Origin: DRGV01 sp018903055 [NCBI: bacterium]
GTDB lineage: Bacteria; UBP18; UBA7526
NCBI GenBank assembly: GCA_018903055.1
Contig: JAHIPW010000120.1
Span: 1-9,467 of the forward strand
Length of the DNA: 9,467 nucleotides
Reading direction: 5' to 3'
The notes under the pieces were generated by a model. It was not told the origin of the DNA, searched no databases, and was given only the letters and a program-made list of their open reading frames with translations. Each line of letters opens with the position of its first letter. Position 1 is the stretch's first letter. This document shows, piece by piece, positions 1 through 5,502 of the stretch. The translations under genes and the position numbers were made by a program.

Positions 1-1
1 A

Positions 2-316
2 GATGCTTCAATATTACAAAACAGAATATTATTCCCTTATCTCGGGTTAAGCACTGAGAATATTAAAGATAAAAGGTATCTTAATTATTTCCCGGGCAAC
101 CCAGTTGGATTAGCACAGATGAAAGAATTAGTTGATAGGGGCAACAAATACCAGTTTGCTGTTTCATTAGCCGCAGTTGATTTTAATGAGCTAAAAGCGG
201 TAGCTGATAAAGGTATAGAAGATCCAGAAATAGTAATGCCGCAAAAGTCAACATATTTCTGGCCGAAACTATTGAGTGGGATTATATTGTATAAGTTTGA
301 AAGGAAGGTGCTTTAA
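2..316 (+). CDS. DUF1015 family protein, C-terminal part (5' end outside window)
   Basis: The frame is open from the left edge to a TAA at 314-316, so only about the last 104 residues are visible. The ending VMPQKSTYFWPKLLSG followed by IILY is the hallmark C-terminus of the DUF1015 family (COG4198), in which an MPxKSTYFxPK motif closes the protein. An upstream stretch with an FPGN segment and a GNKYQFAVSL strand also fits. The biochemical role of DUF1015 proteins is not established. In many anaerobes the gene sits beside serC/serA, so a link to serine metabolism is inferred from context. Here it is followed after one base by a phosphoglycerate dehydrogenase-like gene, whose Shine-Dalgarno (AAGGAAGGTG, 301-310) lies inside this gene's last codons. 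The two were therefore probably co-transcribed and translationally coupled. Confidence 0.82.
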   Translation, partial: DASILQNRILFPYLGLSTENIKDKRYLNYFPGNPVGLAQMKELVDRGNKYQFAVSLAAVDFNELKAVADKGIEDPEIVMPQKSTYFWPKLLSGIILYKFERKVL

Positions 317-317
317 A

Positions 318-926
318 ATGAAAATACTAATCGCTGATGCATTTTCAAAAAATCTGCCAGATAAGTTAAAACCTTTTGGAAAAGTGACCGAAAACCTAAA
401 CGATTTACCAGAGGCTGACATTGTCCTAATAAGAAGTAAAACAGAAGCAAATAAAGAGTATATAGACAGAGCTGAAAACTTAAAAATGATTATCAGGGGC
501 GGAGTCGGGATTGATAATATTGACGTTGATTATTGTAAACAAAAAGGTATTATTGTCAAAAACACACCTAGCGCATCGTCAGTGGCAGTTGCCGAGCTGG
601 TATTTGCCCATTTATTATCTTTAAAGAGGCATATTGTAAGAGCACATACTACTACTAAAGCAAAAGGCTGGGAGAAGAAAAAGCTAAAGGGAACCGAGCT
701 TTATAAGAAAACTTTTGGTCTTATTGGCCTGGGCAGGATTGGCAGAGAAGTTGCCAAACGGGTCAGGGCATTTGGTATGGAAGTTATGGCATATGATCCT
801 TATGTGAAGGAATCTGATCTTGCTGAGATGGTAAGTTTTGATGAACTGTTAGCTGAATCTGATATTATATCATTACATATTCCAACTACCGAATATTGGA
901 TATTCGTATCACTACATTTTGCCTGA
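318..926 (+). pseudogene. D-3-phosphoglycerate dehydrogenase-like gene, interrupted: 5' fragment
   Basis: This is the N-terminal part of a D-isomer-specific 2-hydroxyacid dehydrogenase of the short phosphoglycerate dehydrogenase type. I chose the ATG at 318 over the ATG at 276 because it follows AAGGAAGGTG at good spacing and yields the family N-terminus MKILIADAF. Visible landmarks are the substrate-domain strand RGGVGIDNID (60-69), KNTPSASSVAVAELV (81-95) and the NAD-binding glycine motif GLGRIG (137-142). Family similarity runs to HIPTT (codon 191, base 890). The next 11 codons (EYWIFVSLHFA) are unrelated and end in TGA at 924. A full family member has about 305-330 residues. The catalytic Arg, Glu and His all lie in the missing half, so this fragment cannot be an active dehydrogenase. 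The missing half is found at 3537-3844. The intact gene would have followed DUF1015 as a serine-related pair. Confidence 0.88.
890..906. repeat. 17-bp palindrome at the left junction of the inserted segment
   Basis: CGAATATTGGATATTCG has perfect 7-bp arms around a 3-base centre. It sits exactly where similarity to the dehydrogenase stops. A palindrome close to an insertion boundary recalls the subterminal hairpins of IS200/IS605-type elements, but no transposase gene is present here and the match may be coincidental. Confidence 0.4.
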
Positions 927-1075
927 AAACAGCATTTTTTGGTATTTTATCGTCGGGAACCTATTTTTGTTCGCCTTTCAACTGTCAAACTTGAGTCTTT
1001 AAAATGTTGGCTTTAAAAATGTTGAGTATCCTTGTTTCAACCCTTCTTTAGTCCCAAAATACGGGGGTTTGATCG

Positions 1076-2245
1076 TTATTTTATTGCTCTCACCCTGATT
1101 ATATTCTCAATGGCTGCTATTTTTTCTATAGTTTTTTCGGTAACTTCTCTCGCAATGTCTACAATATTATAAGCAATATCACCCTTACTTTTATTAATCA
1201 TTCCAATAATATTCAGATTGGCTTTGCTGAAGACGGTAGATAACTGTGCTACCATTCCTGGAATGTTTTTATTAACAATGGTTAGGCGGCTGGTATCAGG
1301 GTTTCTCTCCAGTGAGCAGGCAGGGAAATTAACGGAATTAGTGATATTGCCATGTTCCAAAAAGTCTCTTATCTGGTTTACCACCATGCTGGCGCAATTA
1401 TCTTCTGCTTCTTCTGTGGAGGCACCGAGGTGCGGAATGCAAATAACTTTGTCCATATGTAGTAATTCATCATCCGGAAAATCTGTCACATAACTAGCGA
1501 CTATACCGTCAGCGATAGCTTTCTTAAGGTCTTCGCTATTAACAATGCCGTTTCGTGAAAAATTGAAAATGCGTACCCCCTTCTTCATCTGGGAAAATTT
1601 CTCCGCATCAAGCATGCCTTTGGTTTTATCATTAAGCGGCACGTGAATAGTGATGTAGTCGCTAGTGGCAATTAAGCGGTCCATACCTATGGCGCTTTTT
1701 ACTTCATTGGAAAGTTTCCAGGCGCTCTCCACGGAAATAAATGGGTCATATCCTTCTACCTCCATACCGAGAGACACCGCATCGTTAGCCACCATTATCC
1801 CTATAGTCCCTAATCCAATCACACCCAATTTTTTATTTTTTATTTCAAATCCGGCAAATTGTCCCTTGTTTTTTTCAACCAGCGCCGGCACTTCCGCTCC
1901 TTTACCTTTTAATGTTTTACAATATTCAATACCCGCAGGCAGATTTCTTGCGGAAAGTATCATTGAGGCAATCACTAATTCTTTCACTGCATTGGCATTC
2001 GCCTCCGGAGTATTAAAAACCACAACACCTCTGGCTGAGCATTTATCTACAGGAATGTTATTGACCCCAGTTCCTGCCCGTCCGACCGCTTGCAATGTTT
2101 CTGGAATCTCCATCTGTAGCATATCGGCACTTCTTACCAGAATCGCATCCGGATGCGTGATTTCAGCGCTTATCTCGTATTGGTCCAGAGGAAATTTTGA
2201 CAATCCTATCGGTGAAATTTTGTTCAGTGTTTTTATTTTGTACAT
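1076..2245 (-). CDS. serA: D-3-phosphoglycerate dehydrogenase with C-terminal ACT domain
   Basis: This enzyme oxidises 3-phosphoglycerate to 3-phosphohydroxypyruvate with NAD+, the first committed step of serine synthesis, in the cytosol. The 389-residue protein has a split substrate-binding domain (about 1-95 and 280-305) and a nucleotide-binding domain with GLGTIG at 144-149. The catalytic residues are R231 (in FNFSRNG), E260 (in FPDDE) and H272 (in PHLGAS). A C-terminal ACT domain spans about 318-389 (NIPGMVAQLSTVF...NIIGMINKSKGDIAYNIVD). ACT domains in this family bind serine or other amino acids for feedback control, so allosteric inhibition is likely but inferred. The ATG at 2245 follows a GGGAG ribosome binding site. 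The gene lies 33 bp downstream of serC on the same strand and is co-transcribed with it. Length and active site are complete, so it should be functional and could cover for the split dehydrogenase around it. Confidence 0.95.
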   Translation of the reverse strand: MYKIKTLNKISPIGLSKFPLDQYEISAEITHPDAILVRSADMLQMEIPETLQAVGRAGTGVNNIPVDKCSARGVVVFNTPEANANAVKELVIASMILSARNLPAGIEYCKTLKGKGAEVPALVEKNKGQFAGFEIKNKKLGVIGLGTIGIMVANDAVSLGMEVEGYDPFISVESAWKLSNEVKSAIGMDRLIATSDYITIHVPLNDKTKGMLDAEKFSQMKKGVRIFNFSRNGIVNSEDLKKAIADGIVASYVTDFPDDELLHMDKVICIPHLGASTEEAEDNCASMVVNQIRDFLEHGNITNSVNFPACSLERNPDTSRLTIVNKNIPGMVAQLSTVFSKANLNIIGMINKSKGDIAYNIVDIAREVTEKTIEKIAAIENIIRVRAIK

Positions 2246-2278
2246 AGCCGACTCCCTTTAAAATTAATCACGCGGATT

Positions 2279-3367
2279 TTAAACTTTATTTTTTAATTCA
2301 AAATCCTGCATAAATTGAACCAACTTCTTCACTCCTTCTGGCGGCATTGCGTTGTAAATACTTGCTCTGCAACCGCCGACGCTGCGATGTCCTTTAAGAG
2401 TAACCAATCCTATTTTCTTAGCTTCATTCAGGAATTGATCAGTCAACTCATCTGTCGGCAAAGTGAAAGGTATATTCATAAAAGAACGGAACTTGGGATT
2501 GGTGACCGGCGCTTTATAGAGTTTTGATTCATCTATAGTTTTGTAAAGCATCTCCGCTTTGGCTTTGTTACGCTCTGCAATGGCTTTTACTCCACCCTCT
2601 GCTTTTACCCACTCAAAAACAAGCTTGGAAATATAAATGGCATAGCACGGTGGAGTGTTATATAGGGAAGTATTTTCGGCATGTATTTTATAATCAAGCA
2701 TGGTGGGAGTAATTGGCAAGGCATTTCCTACTAAATCTTTTTTCACTATGACTACCGTGACACCGGCTGGTCCAATATTTTTCTGCGCCCCGGCATAAAT
2801 AAGACCGAACTTAGTTACCTTATACTCTTCACCTAAAATGTTAGAAGACATATCCGCCACCAGCGGCACCTCACCAGTACTGGGCAGTTCCCTAATTGTC
2901 GTCCCTTCAATAGTATTGTTAGTCGTGATGTGGAAATAATCAGCATCTTGGGAGAACTTGGATTCATCCCATTTGGGAATTTCCGCAAAATTCTTATCTT
3001 CGGAAGAAGCTACCACATTTACCGTGCCATACTTCTTGGCTTCGGATATGGCTTTCTTCGCCCAGCTACCGGTATTGATATAGTCGGCCTTCTTGGATTT
3101 ACGAAAAAGATTAAGCGGCACCATGGCAAACTGCAGCGACGCCCCACCCTGTAAGAATAAGACATAATAAGTATCAGGAATATTCATAATTTCGCGTAAC
3201 GTCATTTCAGCACTCTGGATAATTTCTTCAAACTGTTTGGAGCGGTGGCTCATCTCCATCACACTCATGCCACTGCCTTTATAATCCAGCATCTCTTCGG
3301 CTGCCTTTTTTAGTACCGGCTCGGGCAACATTGCCGGTCCTGCTGAAAAATTAAATACTCTTGCCAT
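2279..3367 (-). CDS. serC: Phosphoserine aminotransferase
   Basis: This is a PLP-dependent class V aminotransferase. It converts 3-phosphohydroxypyruvate and glutamate to O-phosphoserine and 2-oxoglutarate, the second step of serine synthesis, and often also serves pyridoxal phosphate synthesis. The 362-residue length is normal for SerC. Diagnostic features are the N-terminus RVFNFSAGPAMLP, the GSGMSVMEMSHRS block (31-43), FLQGGASLQFAMVPLNL (71-87), the TNNTIEGT segment (149-156), VADMSSNI (170-177) and the PLP-binding lysine K196 in AGAQKNIGPAG. The ATG at 3367 is preceded by an excellent AAGGAGGT (3376-3383) at 8-base spacing. It is the first gene of the serC-serA operon. Its upstream leader and promoter lie at 3368-3535. 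No phosphoserine phosphatase gene is present in the window. Confidence 0.96.
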   Translation of the reverse strand: MARVFNFSAGPAMLPEPVLKKAAEEMLDYKGSGMSVMEMSHRSKQFEEIIQSAEMTLREIMNIPDTYYVLFLQGGASLQFAMVPLNLFRKSKKADYINTGSWAKKAISEAKKYGTVNVVASSEDKNFAEIPKWDESKFSQDADYFHITTNNTIEGTTIRELPSTGEVPLVADMSSNILGEEYKVTKFGLIYAGAQKNIGPAGVTVVIVKKDLVGNALPITPTMLDYKIHAENTSLYNTPPCYAIYISKLVFEWVKAEGGVKAIAERNKAKAEMLYKTIDESKLYKAPVTNPKFRSFMNIPFTLPTDELTDQFLNEAKKIGLVTLKGHRSVGGCRASIYNAMPPEGVKKLVQFMQDFELKNKV

Positions 3368-3476
3368 TATTGTTTACCTCCTTATTTAAACTGATAAGTA
3401 AACCAACGGGGATTTTGAGAATTAGTGAAAGTGAGATAGATTTTTCACTCACCAGATTTTTATAACCTCTGGTCAA
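3351..3476 (-). CDS. Possible 41-residue leader peptide overlapping the serC start
   Basis: In the serC leader a second Shine-Dalgarno, AAAGGAGG (3483-3490), stands six bases before a TTG at 3474-3476. From there a frame runs 41 codons and stops (TAA, 3351-3353) just inside serC, out of frame with it. The peptide reads MTRGYKNLVSEKSISLSL (with TTG as Met) and continues to KEVNNNGKSI. It contains six serines, four of them within residues 10-17. A serine-rich peptide ahead of a serine operon would fit ribosome-mediated attenuation or translational coupling, but this is inference. I recognise no homologue, and a chance open frame behind a spurious ribosome binding site is possible. Confidence 0.3.
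   Translation of the reverse strand: MTRGYKNLVSEKSISLSLILKIPVGLLISLNKEVNNNGKSI
3424..3473 (-). promoter_or_regulatory. serC leader: overlapping, mutually exclusive hairpins
   Basis: Read on the minus strand, ACCAGA (3468-3473) pairs perfectly with TCTGGT (3451-3456). Just downstream, GTGAG (3448-3452) can pair with CTCAC (3431-3435). AGTGAAA (3443-3449) can instead pair with TTTCACT (3424-3430). The last two pairings share bases and exclude each other, as in attenuators. No U-run follows, so a classical intrinsic terminator is not formed. Any control would have to act on translation or work by another route. The functional reading is inference. Confidence 0.3.
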
Positions 3477-3506
3477 ACTTAACCTCCTTTCGTTTACAAT
3501 GGTATT

Positions 3507-3535
3507 ATTATAATACAAAACAAAATAATTGTCAA
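3507..3535 (-). promoter_or_regulatory. Consensus sigma-70-type promoter of serC-serA
   Basis: On the minus strand a perfect TTGACA (3530-3535) and a perfect TATAAT (3507-3512) are separated by exactly 17 bases (3513-3529). Transcription should start near 3500, giving a leader of about 133 nt before serC. The -35 box ends only about one base inside the inserted segment, so the operon was moved with its complete promoter but almost nothing upstream of it. Confidence 0.85.
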
Positions 3536-3536
3536 T

Positions 3537-3844
3537 AGTTCGAATGAGAATATTATCAATAAAGATACCATCGCTAAAATGAAAAATGGGGTTATAATTA
3601 TTAACACTGCCCGAGGCTCAATAATAGATGAAGATGCATTGTATGAGGCTTTACAGTCTGGCAAGGTTAAAGCAGCAGCAATTGATGTTTAAAAAATGAA
3701 CCTCCAGAAGGAAGTAAATTGTTAGAAGCGGATAATGTACTGTTGACGCCCCATCTGGGAGCAAGCACTCATGAAAACATGGAAAGGATCGAAGAGATTA
3801 TAGTTGAACAGATTGGAGAATTTTTGGCAAGTAAGCCCCGTTAG
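3537..3844 (+). pseudogene. D-3-phosphoglycerate dehydrogenase-like gene, interrupted: 3' fragment with frameshift
   Basis: This is the second half of the gene that begins at 318. The frame starting near 3537 reads SSNENIINKDTIAKMKNG, then VIIINTARGSIIDEDALYEAL, to AAAIDV, where a TAA (3690-3692) interrupts it. Shifting by one base restores KNEPPEGSKLLEADNVLL, TPHLGASTHENMERIEEII, and an ending FLASKPR with TAG at 3842. The family expects V-F-K-N-E-P here, so one base is missing from the T/A run at 3688-3696. The catalytic Arg (NTARG), Glu (NEPP) and His (PHLG) are all present. There is no start codon with a ribosome binding site. The C-terminus is probably shortened as well: the final codons CCC CGT TAG belong to the left arm of an inverted-repeat element (3836-3849), where homologues continue with a few more residues. 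Sequence is otherwise well preserved, so the disruption looks fairly recent. Confidence 0.88.
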
Positions 3845-3943
3845 ACTCTCAAATATCGTTCTGTAGTTTTTCCAATAGTTTTGATACCGACTCTAAATAG
3901 ATTAGTTATTCTCACATGTTGGTAGATTAGAGTCTAAACGGGG
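3836..3943. repeat. 108-bp MITE-like element with 14/15-bp terminal inverted repeats
   Basis: The left arm CCCCGTTAGACTCT (3836-3849) is the reverse complement of the right arm AGAGTCTAAACGGGG (3929-3943), apart from one missing T. The flanks show TAAG before and TAAAG after, a possible imperfect target duplication. The element carries no gene. Its left arm supplies the last codons and stop of the truncated dehydrogenase, and its right arm supplies the GGGG that serves as the only Shine-Dalgarno-like sequence of the next gene. A weak TTGATA-17-AGTTAT promoter candidate (3881-3909) lies inside. As an alternative, it could be a large transcribed hairpin acting as a gene boundary. Confidence 0.5.
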
Positions 3944-3949
3944 TAAAGA

Positions 3950-4894
3950 ATGATTCATTTCCTAATTATACTCAAGAATTATATTGTTGAACTACTGCCC
4001 GTCTTAGCCATTGGATTCTTCTTAAGCGGCATCATTCATGAATTCCTTCCCACCGCCTGGGTGGAGAGGCACCTGGGAGGAAGAGGGATAAGACCCATTA
4101 TTTATGCCACTATTTCCGGAGCACTTCTTCCTCTATGTTGCTTTGGTGCCCTACCGGTGGCCGTTAGTTTCTACAAAAAAGGGGCACGTCTTGGGCCAGT
4201 TTTAGCCTTCCTTGTCGCTACTCCCGCTACCTCAGCCACCGCCTTTTTGGTAACCTATCGTCTCTTAGGGTTAAACTTCACCCTTTTCTTATGTCTTTCT
4301 GTTATTCTAATCGGTTTAACCCTTGGCCTCATGGGAAATCTCTTTAGACTCTCTCCTGCTCCTCATTCCCTCCATAGAGAAGATCCGGTCTGTGGAACCC
4401 ACCATCCCGGCTCCTCTCATTGCCGGGAAACCTTTGGAAAAGAGCCTCAGAAGTATGTGGGGGAGAGTAGACATAGAAAAGGTATCAGAGAAAGGATAAG
4501 ATCTGTCTTTAAATTTGGCTTCTGGGACCTATTAAAAGAGATCGGTCCAGAGTTAGCCCTGGGTTTAGTCTTAGCGGCTCTCATCATGGTTGTCACTCCC
4601 GTGGGAAGGCTGATTGAGAATTACTTAAGCGGAGGATTCGGTTATCTCTTTGCCCTTCCCTTTGGATTGGCCATATACATCTGCTCCACAGCGAGCGTTC
4701 CCTTAGTTCATGCTTTCTTAACCCAGGGGATGAATATTGGAGCAGGATTGGTCCTTTTAATTGTGGGACCGGTCACCAGTTTTGGTACTATCTTGGTTGT
4801 TAAAAAAGAGTTTGGCACAAGAATCCTATTCCTCTATCTGCTCGTTATCTGTGCCTTATCATTAATCCTGGGATATGGGTTCTCTAAAATGTAA
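3950..4894 (+). CDS. COG0701-family permease (putative heavy-metal/metalloid efflux)
   Basis: This is a 314-residue polytopic inner-membrane protein of the ArsP_1/COG0701 permease family (the group that includes SO_0444-type Cu/Zn exporters). It has about eight hydrophobic segments in two halves. Family-type motifs are LLPLCCFGALPVAVSFYKKG (59-78) with a cysteine pair C63-C64, FLVATPATS (87-95) in the first half, and ICSTASVPL (244-252) and GPVTSFGT (273-280) in the second. The central cytosolic loop (about 137-185) holds a metal-ligand-rich cluster, VCGTHHPGSSHC (147-158), plus further histidines. This suggests binding of a soft metal or metalloid. The substrate is not proven; arsenic is suggested by the adjacent arsR and acr3, while the loop would also fit Cu or Zn. 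The ATG at 3950 has only GGGG (3940-3943) as ribosome binding site. It lies 151 bp before arsR with arsR's own promoter in between, so it need not be in the same operon. Confidence 0.82.
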   Translation: MIHFLIILKNYIVELLPVLAIGFFLSGIIHEFLPTAWVERHLGGRGIRPIIYATISGALLPLCCFGALPVAVSFYKKGARLGPVLAFLVATPATSATAFLVTYRLLGLNFTLFLCLSVILIGLTLGLMGNLFRLSPAPHSLHREDPVCGTHHPGSSHCRETFGKEPQKYVGESRHRKGIRERIRSVFKFGFWDLLKEIGPELALGLVLAALIMVVTPVGRLIENYLSGGFGYLFALPFGLAIYICSTASVPLVHAFLTQGMNIGAGLVLLIVGPVTSFGTILVVKKEFGTRILFLYLLVICALSLILGYGFSKM

Positions 4895-4985
4895 GGATAC
4901 GTTACTACTTGGTTGGATAAACATCATCATTTGTTTCCGAGAAAAATCTTCTGCTGCCTGAGATTACTTGGGGAGTAGAATTTTT

Positions 4986-5014
4986 TTGACATTTATATGA
5001 ATATATGTTAATAT
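4986..5014 (+). promoter_or_regulatory. arsR promoter
   Basis: TTGACA (4986-4991) and TAATAT (5009-5014) are separated by 17 bases (4992-5008). This is the evident promoter for arsR and, with no terminator before it, acr3. The ArsR operator palindrome covers the -10 box and most of the spacer. Confidence 0.78.
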
Positions 5015-5021
5015 ATTCATA
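4996..5021. promoter_or_regulatory. ArsR operator: perfect 11-bp inverted repeat
   Basis: TATGAATATAT, a GTTA centre, then ATATATTCATA: the arms are perfectly complementary over 11 bp. Position over the -10 region, AT-rich content and the ATTCAT core resemble ArsR/SmtB operators. The expected mode is repression by occlusion of RNA polymerase, released when arsenite binds the repressor encoded immediately downstream. Confidence 0.8.
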
Positions 5022-5045
5022 AGATTGATTGAATGGGGGGAAATT

Positions 5046-5384
5046 ATGGAGAAGATGGGTAAATTATTCAGAGCTTTAGCGGATGAAACCAGATTGCGTA
5101 TTTATTTGCTTTTGCTGAAGGGAGAACTGTGTGTCTGCGAATTGGTAGATATACTGAATATGGAACAATCAAGGATTTCACATAGTTTAAGGGTTCTAAG
5201 AGAGGCGAGTCTTGTTGATGACCGACGGGAAGGTAAATGGATTATCTATTCGGTAAATCCAGAGATGAGCAGGAATGGAATTATCCAGGGATTAAGAGAT
5301 GAATTGAAATTATCAACTCAGGATTTAAAAAATCTTGATAGATGTAAGAAAGAGAAGTTAAGAGAAAAATGCAAGAAGAGATAA
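5046..5384 (+). CDS. arsR: ArsR family arsenite-responsive repressor
   Basis: This 112-residue winged-helix repressor belongs to the ArsR/SmtB family. The N-terminal helix holds FRALADETRLRIYLLLL (8-24). The metalloid site ELCVCELVDIL (27-37) has C29 and C31 in the CxC arrangement of arsenite-sensing ArsR proteins. The recognition helix is in EQSRISHSLRVLREASLV (40-57), and the wing is DDRREGKWIIYSV (58-70). Two more cysteines, C100 and C109, near the C-terminus could add ligands. I chose the ATG at 5046, preceded by a G-run (5035-5040), over a TTG at 5025 that would add seven atypical residues. The protein should bind the palindrome just upstream and control itself and acr3. The 118 bp before acr3 contain a gene remnant. 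Confidence 0.93.
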   Translation: MEKMGKLFRALADETRLRIYLLLLKGELCVCELVDILNMEQSRISHSLRVLREASLVDDRREGKWIIYSVNPEMSRNGIIQGLRDELKLSTQDLKNLDRCKKEKLREKCKKR

Positions 5385-5385
5385 T

Positions 5386-5475
5386 ATGTTATTAGAAATA
5401 TTAAAGGCAGGTTTAATTGTTTTAAGAAAATGTGTTGTTATTTTAATAACAGTTACAGGGAAAGAATATAATTAA
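5386..5475 (+). pseudogene. Short 29-codon frame after arsR, possible remnant of a second permease
   Basis: An ATG one base after the arsR stop, with GAAGAG five bases upstream, opens a 29-codon frame beginning MLLEILKAGLIVLRKCVVIL. Its first 15 residues resemble the start of COG0701 permeases commonly encoded right after arsR in anaerobes (pattern LEILKAGLxVLxEY). The similarity then stops. The likeliest reading is the leftover 5' end of a deleted permease gene, recognised from memory of the family rather than from alignment. A small functional membrane peptide is possible, as is coincidence. Confidence 0.35.
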
Positions 5476-5502
5476 TCTAGGGTGTTTGAAAAAGAGATAA
5501 TT

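Larger units (their letters stand above)
891..3536. other. Inserted segment carrying the serC-serA operon, splitting the dehydrogenase gene
   Basis: The left dehydrogenase fragment ends at 890 and the right one resumes at about 3537, in the same orientation. Joining the two gives HIPTT + SSNENIINKDT, which is the normal family length at this point (compare HIPLTxETxNIINKDT) and keeps the frame, since 2646 bp is divisible by three. The segment holds serC and serA on the minus strand, their promoter at the extreme right, and about 185 bp beyond serA at the left (891-1075). I see no gene and no convincing terminator in that 185 bp. No transposase or integrase is inside. The exact junctions may be off by a few bases. 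A chimeric assembly is the main alternative explanation. Confidence 0.7.

Noticed and set aside
1021-1041. GTTGA/TCAAC hairpin followed (minus strand) by ATTTTT as terminator of serC-serA
   Set aside because: The stem is only 5 bp with an 11-base loop and low GC; too weak to call.
1218-2261. Plus-strand open frames of 91 and 198 codons over serA
   Set aside because: They are antisense shadows of a complete, motif-rich serA and show no family features.
3368-3500. T-box or known riboswitch in the serC leader
   Set aside because: The ~133-nt leader is too short for a typical T-box and lacks the T-box core and a terminator; no known riboswitch consensus was seen.
890-3545. CGAAT at 890-894 and 3541-3545, or GAATATT at 891-897 and 3548-3554, as target-site duplications of the serC-serA insertion
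   Set aside because: Collapsing either pair leaves the dehydrogenase out of frame by one base and too short; the 890/3537 join without duplication restores both frame and family length. Short AT-rich matches are expected by chance.
5025-5045. TTG start for ArsR adding seven residues
   Set aside because: It lies against the operator palindrome and has no ribosome binding site; the ATG at 5046 has a G-rich one and gives the usual N-terminus.
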